A stretch of DNA of 64,000 nt from Symsagittifera roscoffensis (lineage: Eukaryota > Xenacoelomorpha > Acoela > Convolutidae), in the NCBI RefSeq assembly GCF_963678635.1, contig NC_087067.1, positions 23,937,547 through 24,001,546 of the forward strand. Direction: 5' to 3'. Numbering within the stretch: the first letter of the stretch is position 1; every line of letters begins with the position of its first letter. Under the pieces are notes generated by a model, which saw only the letters and a program-made list of their open reading frames with translations, was not told the origin of the DNA and made no database searches. Below, one piece after another: positions 1-12,705 of the stretch. Made by a program: the position numbers and the translations under genes.

Positions 1-400
1 TAGAACTTTCTCGAGGGGGGGGGGGATTTTCCCAGAACACTTTAAAATCTTATTTTGAACAAAAAAACTTGCGCCGCAGTCAAGTTTTTGAAAATTATTG
101 TATATATTGTGTTCCCAATATATATTGTATTAATTAGTATATATTGGTCCCCTTAAAAATTTTTAGGGTTGGTCAGCCGAAAATGAATGTGATAAAGTAA
201 TATCAGAGGCTGACCCTTTGGTTGGTAAGGGGTCGAACCCCTGAAGGGAAAGGACGAATTTTTGCTTTACTTGTTTGTGTTATGTAATAGATGTGCCTAC
301 ATTGGGTCGCAAAGAGGCGCACTGGCACCCATGATCCAACATGACCTGGACTTGATCGACCCCATAGCCTGCTACGCGCCACTCAAAACACACGTCAAGG

Positions 401-430
401 TACACACACACATACATATATATACACACA

Positions 431-525
<95 letters not shown>

Positions 526-530
526 ACACA

Positions 531-561
<31 letters not shown>
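401..561. repeat. CA microsatellite followed by CT microsatellite
   Basis: A dinucleotide tract. It is interrupted CA with TA/TT steps from 401, uninterrupted CA from about 435 to 520, then CT from about 534 to 561. The open frames across it on both strands (alternating Thr/His, or Val/Cys and Arg/Glu) come from the repeat and are not genes. The flanking sequence, 1-400, has no recognisable gene. Confidence 0.97.
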
Positions 562-565
<4 letters not shown>

Positions 566-907
566 TTCATATTGCATATGCATAAACTCTCATATCGCGG
601 ATTTGCAGCAAAACGGGTCGCCCATCATAGAAGGTAATACGCAACCACATGCGAAGCATAAATGATATCGATGGAAATTAACCAACCCTGTTTGACGAAG
701 AAACTTTTGAAAAGCACTTTTGAAAGAGTTTTTTAGACAGCTTCACCGCGCGTGCCATAAAAAATGTTCAGAAAAAAATTGTTCTTTTTTCACTTTTCAC
801 AAATGCTGATCACGAAAAGCATTTTTTGCGTGCGCTCTGTTTAAAGTCTAAGCAGAAAAGCGTACGCTAAAAATGCAATGTGATCAGCATATGGTTTCCC
901 CAGACAT

Positions 908-1240
908 ATCTAATAATAATAATTGTAGTTCCTGCGAATCGCAGAGGAGCTATCAGTAGGCCTAAACAGTCCTGTCGAGGATAATCCATTTGTATTATCT
1001 CCCCACATTCCAGACAGTGTTATTTTGCTGAGCGAAGCTGTTTTTTGCGACTCAAGGCCGTTTTTTTTGCGTCTAGAACTTTTACGTGGTGCAGTCAAAT
1101 TTGGTCAGGTTGTGGTAGACCTGAAGCTGGAGGTCAAGTGAGAGCTTGTCCTCACACACTATCATTGCCATGGCATGGGATCGAATACACGATCTGACGA
1201 TTTCAAAGTGAACGCCTTACCACTGTGCTAAGTGCCTCTC
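908..1240 (-). mobile_element. tRNA-derived SINE (family 1), copy 1
   Basis: Read on the minus strand, 1237 down to about 1166 looks like a tRNA head: an A-box-like TAGCACAGTGGTA and a B-box-like GTATTCGATCCC about 45 bases later. A non-tRNA body of about 240 bases follows and ends in a short ATT repeat near 908-922. The body matches 4700-4890 on the plus strand, including the stretch around TTCTAGACGCAAAAAAA and the stretch around CAGCAAAATAA. That shows a dispersed family rather than a lone tRNA pseudogene. I could not fix target-site duplications. Confidence 0.72.
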
Positions 1241-1562
1241 AAAGTTGAGGGTTCATCAGTCAAAAACTGAGCTCAGAAAAAAGTACCCAGAAAGGGGAGG
1301 GTATTGTTGGACAACGGAGGGGTCAAATCGGGGTTATTGGAAAATGCTCGCCCGATTTCCGATTACGGAGGATTTCACCAGTTTGGCGGGTCTACAAAAT
1401 TAACTTTTCCAGTTGATTTTTCACGCCCTTCCGACTCCCTAGTTAAATTATAACTTAATAAAACCTATTCAATTTGCAATTTGGATTTACGGAATTGTTT
1501 AAATATGTTCATTTGTTCTCAGAAAATATGTCAGCTCGATATTGTCTTCATTGTTTTTCCAG

Positions 1563-4500
1563 GAGAGTGCCATATTCCAAAAGCAGTGCAAACCGTACAC
1601 GTACGATGTAGCCGAAGAATACTTCGAAAACAACGCCAAATTGCCTTCGGCCGATCGCACTTTCTACGACAAGATCATCGTGATGGACTGTGTGCTGCAC
1701 GTGGCAGACATGCGCCGATTTCTCAAGTCGCTCAAATTTAGTCTCGCCAAAGATGGTAAATGACAAAACACGGGTATTTCTGGATATAACCCCCTGAATG
1801 ATAAAAAAAACTCATTGAAATACTGCCATTACAAGATTGGGTCGTTTTTATTTCAAACGCAGAGCTGATATCCCGAGCGTCGAATCAACTTTGAATTATG
1901 CAGAATTTGTTAGCTAAACGACTATTAAAAACGCATTTGGGCCCATATTTATCAAATTTATGAAGGAAAAACGGCAAAAAAAGAGAAGAGCCATTTTAAG
2001 GATTAATTGAGCAAACTTGAGCAAACTTTGTGGTCAGTCCCATAATATTATCCTGCCTCCCTCAGTAAAATCGATTCAATTTTGTTATGAAGTTTTTCGT
2101 TTTCATTTTGCAACATTAATGGGGGTTATAACCGACAAGGCCCCAAAAACTTGTCTTTTTCCATTATTCTAACCCCAGCTTAAAGAAAAAGTTAGGAATT
2201 TAATGGAAAAAACTCAAATATGGTTGCTTGGAAATTTTTAAGGTCAATGGACTTATTTATGTCTCAAAATTTGATCACGCTAAAATTATATTTTTCCAGG
2301 CTTGTTAAATTTAATTTTGTTAAATCCTTTTAATTTTGTTAAACTTAGTTTCAAATTCATTTCCAGAAGGCAAACAGTGCAAACAAACAAAGACGTGAAT
2401 AATTTTGGGCTTTGCAAATTTAATTTAATTTTATTTGATTTTACAGCAAAATAAAAATATACATTCATGAAAGCTCATTTTCATAACAATTTTCGAAACT
2501 TCCGTTGAATATTTTTCCATTCTTTTTGCTTCAGTTTTTATGCATGCCAAATTAGCGGCGAAAAAAACTGAATAACAAATAATAAAGTTCTTCTCAAAAT
2601 GTTTGGACAATAAAAAATTTGGATTTCGCAACCTATTGGCTGACAAGAACGGTTTCATGTGTTCACTACTCAATGACTAGAAGAAAAAACTCCGTTGATT
2701 TGACTCTCAATTAAATATGAAGTTAATTGTCAATTAAACTAGCAATAAAATCATTCAAATTGGGATAAGACTCACCGAAACAGTCGAAAAACATTGAGCA
2801 GAGTAAATGGCTGAAAACCAGTTCTCTAATTGTCAAAACAAAAAAAGGATACAAGAGGAATACAAAGGACTGTGGGTCTGATATTTTAGTGGTATCAGCT
2901 TTGCCATAATTAATTTTCGTTATAGAAGATGCATGCATGATGTGATATGCTTATTGCAAACTTCAACGTGATAACCTAATATATTAAAATTAACAATTTT
3001 TTGTGACTGTGGGCGAATTTTTTTTTTGACTATCCGAAAACAACCTTCTCTTTTGGCAATTAGTGATCATTTTTGGCTATTCGGGTTATTACCTCAGTTA
3101 CTTGCTACCGATTGATCTTTCCTATGCTTATTACACTTTTTTCATGCATTGGGAATTAGAAAATTCAATTGAGTGCTTAGTGGCGAAGGCAATTGTGTGG
3201 AGACAGTAAAAAACGTTATTTGTCCCAAATTGGCCAAAATGGCAATCTTTAAACCCCCGTAACTTTACAAAAAATATTCACAGGTAAAATATCTTTTCAA
3301 ATTTGAACTCAGGACAACAATACTTTTTGAATGATGAAAAAAAAATTCCGTCAAAAATTGCTAGTTAAGAAGTCAAAATTTGTCCGAAGAAAAAAAAACC
3401 ACCCCGAGCACAAATATTCCGTTACTTTCGTATTGAAAGTCGAAACAATGAGGCAGGCTATTTGTTCTTATTAATTCAACCACGATTCTTAATATTCAGT
3501 TGAAATTCATAGTTTGTCAATATTTAATTAAGCAAAAATTATCTGAGAACATTTTATGGACAGGCCTGATACGAGCAATCTTGCTCAATTTTATCTTGCA
3601 ATATCATTTTCCTGCTAATGATCAATGTGAAACAAATCGCGGTATATTTTTGGTGGTGTTTTTCTCCAGTCAGATTTTGACTTTTTTGCCATTTTTGAAA
3701 CTTTGTTGTACGTCTCAAAGCTATTGATGCCATGAGGTCAAAGTCATAAGCAGTTAGGCAAACCTTTCAAAATTAAACTGAGGCAGGCAATTTGATTTTT
3801 TCAAATTCCCTCATCACTTAACTTTTAAAGTATATATTTTTCACCGAGACATTAGAAGGCAACCGCAAGATTCAGTCCGGTTATATTATACAATGGTGCA
3901 ACAAACCTGCTGGAGAGGTCGCCAAAAAAGCCTTCTCGAAGACTAATCGATTCAACAATTTTCGATGACAGATAATTAATTTTTTCCAGGGCGGTTGGCG
4001 ATGAGCTGAAATACTCTTCCAACAGCCCTGATATAATGTTAATTTCATTAACAAGATATTACGTTAATTTCATTATCAAGACGTTAATTTCATTAACAAT
4101 TTAATGATTGTGAATGATGAATATAAAATTCAAATTCAAATTCAATTCCTCGTCCAATCGCCCATTTTGACCTGAAGTAAGAAACCAATTGCGAGCGCTT
4201 GGAATTTTTAATATTGGTTACAAGAGTTGAAGTTGATAATTGATATTAAATTGCGTGGCTAAATTTAAAAACCTATATATATTGAATTTAAAAATGAAAG
4301 TTAATTGTGTCAGGGTTGATATTTTCTAAAATTAAAAACTGCATTTTGAAAAATTATAGATTGAAGTTTTGATATGTACAATTGGAGTCTGAAAAAAGTG
4401 GTTGAATTTTAAAATTTATAAAATTTAAGCATGAAGACTGAAATTTGAAAAGATGCAACTGAACTTTCAAAAATTTTGGATGGAAGATCCATCAAAGTTG

Positions 4501-6589
4501 TGCTTTTTGTAGGTATCATTTTGGTAATGCATAGAGCGGGTGCCCTCACAACTCTGCCGTTATTCAGTCGGGCCAAAGAGATGCTGAGAGAAGAGGAAAG
4601 TGACAGGCCATACATCGAGATCATGAAGACACTGCAGGTTTCATCTTCAATCTTCGTTTTTTTTGCTAATACGACCAACAATTAACAAATTGATAGTTCG
4701 ACGAAAAACTCTCACTTGACCTCTCACTTCTGCTAAAATAGTGTTACCTCATGAAAACTCTAGACGCAAAAAAAGGCCTTGAGCCGCAGAAAAGAACTTC
4801 ACTCAGCAAAATAAATCAGTCTGGAATATGGGGAAAAATTGAAATGGACTTTCATAGAACCTTTGAGAATCGCAGAAATCAAATTCATTATCAGGGGCGG
4901 ATCTGTGATTTTCTCAATGGGGGCAGACAAAAACTTTGTCATTGTCGATTTTTTTTATTGGTTTCCCGAGCGCTCCCAGAACATTATAAAGACCCCATTT
5001 TACAAAAATTGGTCGCAGGCGAATTTTTACACATTTGAGGTCCGGCTAATCATATCTTTCAGATGTTATAAGCAATTTTTCTCGAAAACGCTTGGTTAAA
5101 AAGTTCCAAAATGATTTAAAAAACATCCCAAGCATGAATATTCCGCGTTTTCTTCAAAAGGCAGTCGGAACAATCAGGGATCTGCTCTGATACGAGCAGT
5201 TTTGATTATTTTTGTTTTGGCCGAGCCATTTTATCATTATGCTTTTCCATTTACTGTTACAATTTTTGACGAAAGTGACGAAATATATGCACTCGGGGGT
5301 GGCTTTTTTCCCAGACAATTTTTAACTAGCCATTTTCGGCGGATATTTTTACACCCTCCTAAAGGTTAGAGCTCAAATTATGTTAAAACTTTTGCTTCAC
5401 CTGTGATGTTTTTCGGGAAGTTATGGGGGTTTGAAAATAGCTAATTTCGTTAGTTTGAGACAAGTACCGCGAGCTTCATTTCATTCCATAGCGGCAATCT
5501 ATTCCGGCTCAGCAATCGTTCCAAAACGAACTGAGGCAGTCTGTTTGTCCTTAGTTTTGCATTACTATAGCAAAATCAAACTTTATACTTTACTCAGCGA
5601 ATGGTGGATGATTTTTCAAAAAAAATAAAAAGTTTTTTCATTTATTTGAGAAAATTTTGAAGTTAAAAACTACTCCATAGACTTTTTAGGGCAGTCGGAA
5701 CTTCCAGAGCTTCACACTGATACGAGCAGTCTTGATCGATTTTTTTTGCCGAGCTATTCTATTAGCATGCGTTTCTTTTTACTAGGCAGCGTTTTTGACT
5801 GTTTGTGTGTAGAGTGTGCGTTGTGATGTGGCGTGGGAAATAGAGACGGCGCCTATTCGGATGAGTCAGAGCAAGTGGCTGTTCATGATGAAGAACAGGT
5901 TCCCCTCCGGCGGCTTCCTCGATTCCTGTTCCGACAGTGACGTCGGGTATGGGCTCCGAGAACTCATCGAGGTACCTATTTCATCAGGTCGAAAAAATAG
6001 TAATCCTTTTCTTAGCTCAAACATTTAGAACTGGTAGAGCTCAACGGAAAATAGAATGACTATATACAGCAAGAGCAAAAAAATTCCATTTAAAAACTTT
6101 TCTGGGAGATTTTAGCCAATATTTTTTCTTTTTGCATTGCATTAAAAGATTTGTAAAGAATGTTTTTATTGAAATTTGACTCAGAAAAATTTTTAATTCA
6201 CTCAATCAGAAATGATTCTCAAACCGGGCAACTTTTTGGAAAATCTTTAGGGCCAACCGGGCAACCTTTTGGAAAAATCTTAGGCTGCCAGAATTGAATG
6301 ATTTATTTCGAAGGGAGGTTAGCATGCATAAAAAAGTGTAAAATTTTAGGGAATCCTTAAGTATCAAGGACCAGAGGTTGAGTTCTACGACAGACTCTTA
6401 GTTGTCTCGGCCACCCACCAACTTCCGAGTGCTAAAGTTCCGATCATCCAGCGAACACGAGACAAAAATCAGCTAGCGGATTTGTTCAACTTGCCATACA
6501 AACTGAAAGTGGACGAGGGTGTCGAGAAAATTCTGGCCGAGCAGGAGGTGGAGAAAAAGAAAAACGAGAAACTTGGAATTTTTAATTAG
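1563..6589 (+). CDS. SAM-dependent methyltransferase-like protein, last four exons (5' partial)
   Basis: Four exons join in one frame: 1563-1755, 4513-4637, 5813-5971 and 6350-6589. Each is bounded by AG and GT, and the phases match (0; 1 to 2; 0; 0). They encode 238 residues ending at TAG 6587-6589. Exon 1 carries a run like the C-terminal half of a Rossmann methyltransferase: FYDKIIVMDCVLHV, a helix, then FSLAKDG continuing across the splice into IILVMHR. This matches the usual acidic strand-4 motif and the 'L.pgG.lli' strand-5 region. Exon 3 has a Trp/Arg/Ser-rich lid-like segment (SKWLFMMKNRF...SDSDVGYGL). The C-terminus is Lys/Glu-rich. The glycine-rich SAM-binding motif I is not seen and should lie upstream of the window. 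The exact family is unknown to me. Intron 1 is 2757 bases and contains repeats. Confidence 0.72.
3235..3440 (-). repeat. Diverged repeat, copy a (inverted relative to 4970-5165 family arm b2)
   Basis: The reverse complement of about 3235-3440 aligns with about 5265-5450. Shared blocks include a GTAACGGAATAT/GTGACGAAATAT stretch, a G-rich GCTCGGGGTGG block, a CTAGC block, and ACCTGTGA followed by TTACGGGGGTTT. The same region in direct orientation resembles 4970-5165. It is therefore a moderately repeated element in introns 1-2 of the methyltransferase gene. No coding capacity is visible. Confidence 0.6.
4700..4890 (+). mobile_element. SINE family 1, copy 2 (5'-truncated, lacks tRNA head)
   Basis: From CTCTCACTTGACCTC (about 4710) to AATCGCAGAAATC (about 4880) this aligns with the body of the SINE at 908-1240 in the opposite orientation. 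The shared landmarks are CTCTAGACGCAAAAAAA, GGCCTTGAG, CAGCAAAATAA and GTCTGGAAT. The tRNA-like A and B boxes are missing, as expected for a 5'-truncated copy. It lies in intron 2 of the methyltransferase gene. Confidence 0.68.
4970..5450. repeat. Fold-back repeat: arms 4970-5165 and 5265-5450
   Basis: The two arms are related in inverted orientation to each other and to 3235-3440. Arm 1 ends in CATGAATATTCCGCG and arm 2 begins with CGAAAGTGACGAAATATATG. The spacer of about 100 bases contains a 'GATACGAGCAG' motif that recurs near 3567 and 5720. This could be a decayed palindromic DNA transposon. It lies within intron 2 of the methyltransferase gene. Confidence 0.5.
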
Positions 6590-9310
6590 CTCTATTCATA
6601 CAATATTTGGTAGTCAGCAAGTTAGAATATGCCTGCATAATTTATGAATTACTCTATTTTAAACGTCTTTTTTGAAATTAAAAAAAAAACGTTAGTTTTT
6701 ATCATCAGCAATTGGTGTGGACTGTAAAGGCCTCTTCATGATTTGATGCTGCTCAATTTTTTTCCCATGAACGTCGCGAGAAAAATATAAGATAGAAAAA
6801 AGTTTGTCTGACTTTTTTCCTGACAACAAAGTCTTGCTAATTAGTCTACCGGCTGGAAACACAGTCGTCGCCGAAAATGCAACGCACCAAAATTTTGAAA
6901 TCAACCACAGCAAAATAATTATATTTTAATTCTTTCTGATTTTGTCTTTTGCTTTGTCACGAAGAAACTTCGAAATACTTGTGTTAAATGAAGCTTTTTC
7001 GTAAAAATGTCAGTGTCCTGAGATCAATGTTAGAAGCAACTTCTATAACTATTGTCTTCAAAGAAATCGAAATTTTGTACTGTTCAGGAAGATTTATTTA
7101 CATCATGTTTTTGGGTTATCTTGAGTAGGTAAGTGGCCCAAAAAGGTGCCATTAACCCATTGAGTTTGCCTGCCTGTAGTTTTACGAGACATGAAGAGAA
7201 GCGACTTTTATTGGCTAAAAACCAAATAGCCGGCAAAGTTCATTCACGAGCGAAAAATATCAACATTCAAATATCAAGTTCTTCTTAATCTTTTAAGTGA
7301 TCTTAAATGTTCTTAAGAATTCTTAATCACCTTTAGTTGATGTTTCAAGCATGATATTTTTTGTTTCGTTCCAGACTAAAGAGGTAGCACAGAAGGATAT
7401 AAATCCTCCTGGTTGTCTGCTCTGCAGCTTTCTCACAAGCAAAAGACGCTCTTTTGAGAAAATAGTAACTGTCGCCTCGGCTCTCGTACTGAACCAAAAA
7501 GGGGAGATCCTTTGTTGACGAACTGGATTACATATACGATTAACAAATTAATTTTCTTGTATCAAAGATTGCCTTCAACTACTTAATAAAACAGTGTCAC
7601 TTGAGCTTGAGTTGAGCGAAAAAAAAATACTTGAGCGAGTTGCGTGTCACAAAAAATCACTTGAGCGAGTTGAGCGAGGTCATTTCCTAGAAGCTTTTGG
7701 TGTTAGCCCAACAGATTTTGTTCGTTGAGCGATTAAAAATTTCTTTTAAGCAAGTAGTGAAATGGAGATCCAATGCAGTGACTTGATAAATAATGGGATT
7801 AACTGCTGTCTTCAAAAGTGCTTGTTTTATTATGGTGTGCGATCCCAAGTCCAAACTGTTGCATAAAATTTTCGATAAAAAGGAGCCGAATGAGCCCAAT
7901 TTTTGGTACGATCGGTCGCCTAGTTATCACGGAATATGGAACCAATGGTGACCAATAAGGATCCCATGCATTAGTAACTGGGGCTCATTAATCCCCTTCC
8001 ATGGCAAATCAGGGACTAAAATTGGGCTCATAATTAGCCGCTTTTGTACACAAAAGTTTCTCCGAAAGACTCGAACCGACTCATTTTGAACCCAAAACCT
8101 ATGTGCTACCTCTGCCCTTAAAAAATACTGTTTGTTTGGTCAATTTAAAATAAAATTAAGGTACTGAATGTGCTCAGTTTGCCAAAATTGTTCAGCTCCT
8201 TTTGCTAAAGAAAATGGCTCGTCAAGATCTTTCTGATAAAATTGAGCTTATTCAGCCTTTTTGTGAAAAATTGACCATATTCAGCTAACAAACTGAGAAA
8301 TTGGAGGCCAAAATTGAGTTTCATTTGCTAAAATTTGGGCTGATTCAGGTTTTTGATAAAATTGAGCTCGTTCGGTGAGTATTTCTTAAAATTTTATTCA
8401 CTCAGCACCCTCCATGGTAAAATGAGACCAAAATGGCAACCAATTTTGACCCGGATAGATACAAAGCGTGTGTTATAAAAGTTTTTTTGTTTTAGAATCC
8501 TTACTTGAACGCTTAAGACAATTTTCACCGACCGAGCTAAGATTTAGAAGGAACATATTCGTTCGTGTTGAGCATCGAATACATCAGTATTAATACCAAG
8601 AAAAACCTCATCCCTGCCAGCAAACATGTAGAAAAATTCTTGCTAAAAATCGTTATCTTAGCTTTGGTTTTAGCTTTTTTTTCCTAGCTTTTGGTTGTCT
8701 TAGGTTTATTTTTACTTTTGATTAAACAAAAACACTGATGTAAAAACAGCAAGTAAAATTTTTATCTATCACATACTTAATTTTTTTCAACGTTTGACCC
8801 CATTTTGAGCTCTTTTGGTTGCCATGACCATTTACACAGTCTAAACCATTGCGTTAGATTTTATTGAATTTAGTGATTGAGCAGTTGCGTATACAATTTT
8901 GCTTATTGGGTCCATGCGTCCCACTTAAATATCCATAGCATAGCTTGGCACTCCTACAGGTATATATTCTAGGCAAAAAGATATAAGAATAAATCTGACC
9001 TATATCTCGGCGCACTGGCGAATATATACGAGCGTTTTGTGAAATCGTACAAAAAACCTCTAGACGATTACTTTTCTTATGGTGAAATCTTTGCCTTCAG
9101 AAGGTACCTTCGCATGATACAAAAAATAGATAGAAAACAGCGGTGCTTTCCAAGAATGAACAAAAAAACTTCGTTAACAAAAATCTCCAAGTTAAAAATT
9201 TGTTAAGTTCTGGTTCAGTCCAAGCTGTGATCGCTCAGCCTTCAAAACTTGCTATTAAAAAAATGTATTATTCACATGTCTGAAATACAAGTTTTTTGCT
9301 TGTTTTGTTC
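6590..9310. other. Non-genic stretch with weak local repeats
   Basis: No gene is recognisable. Three local patterns stand out: short tandem repetition of an ACTTGAGCGAGTTGAGCGA-like unit at about 7600-7680; an inverted pair TGAGCCCAATTTT (7891-7906) and AAAATTGGGCTCA (8015-8030); and a degenerate series of AAAATTGAGCTxATTCAG-like units at about 8210-8400. These probably mark old transposon debris. Confidence 0.4.
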
Positions 9311-10239
9311 ACCCGCATCCAAGTTTAGGCGTAAATAATCGATTATAACGGATTATTATGATGATTTTTTGACAATTATAATCCATTATAATTACCAATA
9401 GGTCTTTAAGGGATTTATAATTGATTATAATCGTGATATTTTCCAAGAGACTATAATCTCCTATAATCAATAATAATTTATTATAATTGATTATAGTTCT
9501 TACTAAAAACTCTTAAAACCATTTATAATCGATTATAATCGATTATAATCACTTATTTTGCCGAAGTTTTCCTATATTCGAATTATATCTTGTGGGTTAT
9601 TATTTTTGTGTCAATAAGAAACTCTCTAAAAGAGAGATCTCTTGAACACTTTGGTTCATCTGAACACAAAGTTTTACCACGAAACAAAAGTTTCATAGAT
9701 ATCTCTTCATATGAGTGGAAAGATTCTTGCGGTAAATGAAAAATAAACTTTCCGAATCAGTCATGAAACTAAATCAATTTGCTGATATTTTGGTGTTTAA
9801 AAAAGCTTAAAATATGCATCACAAAACAACTCTAATGGGGAAAAATGAAAAAAAAAACTTATAAATTTGAATTAATTGGAAAACTTTTTTCTCATTTTTC
9901 ATAGGAACCAACGTCCACAAAAAGCATTAAATATGAGCAATTTAGATGCAACTTCGAAGACAAAAATGGACAAACAAAAGGGATTTTCATCAATTATAAT
10001 CGATCAACATGGATTTTTGTGCAAAACCAATGAAATAGAAATTTGAATAAAAATAATCGATTATAATTGTATCGAAAAATAGACGAATAAATGGATTATA
10101 ATTAATTATAATTTGATTTTAAAAAGAGAGATTATAATCGATTATTAATTGATTAAAATCAATTGTTTCTCAATTTTAGTGAGACTGGTGCTAAAATCGT
10201 AATATAATCGATTATTAACGCTTGAAACTGGATGCGGGT
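9311..10239. mobile_element. Non-autonomous TIR element made of AT-rich palindromes
   Basis: The ends are inverted: the left end starts ACCCGCATCCAAGTTTAGGC and the reverse complement of the right end starts ACCCGCATCCAGTTTCAAGC. Both then run into ATAATCGATTATA, giving TIRs of about 37 bases. The interior is crowded with near-perfect copies of the palindrome GATTATAATC and variants (about 9335-9560 and 9990-10210), separated by a less repetitive core. No transposase reading frame is visible, so this is MITE-like. The flanks TTTTGTTC and AGTACAAC do not form an obvious target duplication, so the superfamily is unassigned. Confidence 0.68.
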
Positions 10240-11439
10240 AGTACAACAGCTTGTATTTTCAGCAGTTCTCTACAAACTTCGACCGCATTAGATCGCTCTT
10301 TGTCAACTAGCTTAAACTGTGCTGTAATATAATCACTCTTTGCGGTTTTATTTTGCAACGCCATAATTTTTTCCAAAAAGTCTTGAAACCAATGGTGGGG
10401 TCGTCTTTAATTCATTTTACTCAAGAAGGTAACCGAATATGTTTGAAACACTTCTTTGCCCCACACCTATACTTATAGCATTCCTGTTAGTTTTTGAAAA
10501 CCAAAACACTGTCAGTATCTTCCGTCACAATTTGTGCATTCAAAGTCCTAATGCTTAATTTATCACTGATTAGAACAGATTATTTAAAGTTCCATTTTGT
10601 GGAAGAAACGAGTTCTGTTTGATTCACAAATTTTTAACATCCGCTTTTCACTTTTTTCATGAAACTTTTAGACATATCTACCAATTCATTATTGGAAGTC
10701 TCCATAGTAAGTTTTTGATCTATTTTATCTCTGGTCATCTCAAGAGTCTCGTAAACAAAATATGGTAATTTTACTTTATGGTTGGTCGAAAGATTTTTAC
10801 TAAAAAAATTTGCTGAGTCGCCAGAGAGTAAGAATTAGTTTTGATTTCACATGCAGATATATTGCATCGTCGAATCAATTAAGGTTTTTGGAAAAATTCG
10901 AGGTGTATGAAGCCAGATACAGGCAGTATCTCAATACTACTTGTAATGTTACTGGTCTCAACTATAGTTTCTTGCTTTCAAGCGTTCCAGACACCCTTTC
11001 TTTAGTAGCAGTTACCGTTTTTACACAAAATTTTTTCACTTACGCCATGGTTTTGTTATCAAAATTTAGGACAATTAAAATTTCGACTGCCAATTTATTT
11101 TAGCACTATTAAATTTAATATCCCACCAAAGAAAAGTTCTTTTATTTTTTCCATAATGAAGTAAATAATTTTCGTTTCACAAATGAATTACCTATACCAA
11201 TTTTTTTTACCCTTGTCCTCATCGCGATCAGTATGAAATGGAAAATTGCAGAAATATTCAAACGCTGAATATTTGCTTGTTCTTTTAGTTCCTTGTTATT
11301 TCACCACTCAATGCAGCCGGAAGATCTTTATTTAGCGAGTTAGTCCCCGATGTAGAGTTTGCTTTTCCTAAAAGAGTGATTTAGATGGTGTTTTCAATTC
11401 TTTTCTTTACTGGTTTAGCTGATCAGCCAAAAATCAGAA

Positions 11440-11820
11440 ACCAATTGACCACCGAAGCCTTTGCCATTATCTTTGCTTCACAATTGGGTATTGGTATTGT
11501 CTCACGGTACTTTGCAAATTGATATCCCTCAGATGAATATATATTTGAATCGTTCTTATTCTGGTAAGTTTCCCATTGCTATTTTCCAGAAAACCCTGGC
11601 TTGGCTTCTTTGTCTACAGCGGATGATGTTTTTTGTTCTGATTAGGTTTTCCCAACTGATACGTTTTTTCATAGCTATTCACCCAGTCATTTAGTCCTTA
11701 GTCATTCCAAACCAGTAAAAAAAATTCAAATCCGAAAACTCCGCGGGTTTCAAGTAGTAAAATGATCATTTTCTTTATACAAGGCGGAGTCACCATTATT
11801 TGAAATAGCAGATACCGTTC
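11440..11820 (-). pseudogene. Ty3-like retrotransposon integrase fragment
   Basis: On the minus strand, broken frames read FYWFGMTKD, then NDWVNSYEKTYQLGKPNQ, then PIPNCEAKIMAKA. These fit the zinc-binding N-terminus and the core of a Ty3-type integrase, where 'FYWPGM..DV..WV..C..C' and 'PIPN.EA.TVA.AL' are typical. Frameshifts and stops interrupt it, and the conserved Cys residues are replaced. It is therefore an old relic. The gag-like frame at 12706-13002 on the same strand is probably part of the same element, with most of pol deleted between them. Confidence 0.55.
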
Positions 11821-12705
11821 CTTTGTAAGTTTCTTTTTTTTTCAGGAAGTCCTTTTCAAATAGCAAAAGCTTGTAGTCGCTCCATAATTTTTGTTGACAC
11901 AATCCAAAGAATTGTTTTTATTTCGGTTTTCACTTTGTTACCGTTTTTTTTTCAGTTGCATAGTTTGTAATCTAACTTACAAATTTTTAGACCTGGTTTT
12001 CAGATATCAATTGTTGTGCAGGTTTGATTGATTGTTTCATAATTACGAGGCCAAACTGTGCATTTTGTGCATTGTAAGCTAAATCCGCAACAAGGACGCC
12101 CCCTTTGTTCCTCTTTTGTTTTTTCCTTTTCTTTGATCGTTCCGACAAAGTTTTAATATGCTTAAAGACTTGTCAATGGAATCCACGAGCATACAGTTAC
12201 AAATTTGTTCGCATATCCAGTGCACAGTTTGGCCTCGTAATGATTTGTCTAATTTTCCCTGCATCAAAAGTAATTTTGAATTAGAACTGCCAAGTTTTTT
12301 GTTGATATTTAGCAATAATTCCATTCAGTTTCTTAAAAATATAGAACCAACCTAAACCTCTGTGAGCTCTCACTATTAAAAATTTGTCCAGCCAACTAAT
12401 TTTGGTAGTTTTGAGTAAACAATACAATTGCAAATCCATTCTCTCAAATATTTTGCGTACCCTATTGTTTTCTGTTGATGTGCTTTCAGCAGTGTCGAAT
12501 GTTGCTTGCTTAGTTAACTGCAAAAATTCCTGAAATTGCGGTCGGTATTTTTTGCTGAAAAGATCATTCACCATATTGTGATTCCGCAAATCGGTGTAGT
12601 GAATAATTTTGCTGTTTTGGTAAATGATAATGGCTTCAAATCTTATGTTGAGAACCTTCTGTTAAATTTCATCATAAGTTCAGTTTAACAAAAAATCTGC
12701 TACCA

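Noticed and set aside
262-585. Open frames on both strands rich in Thr/His or Val/Cys
   Set aside because: They are products of the CA/CT microsatellite.
11461-11694. Plus-strand 77-codon hydrophobic frame
   Set aside because: The minus strand of the same DNA carries integrase-like motifs; this is the shadow.
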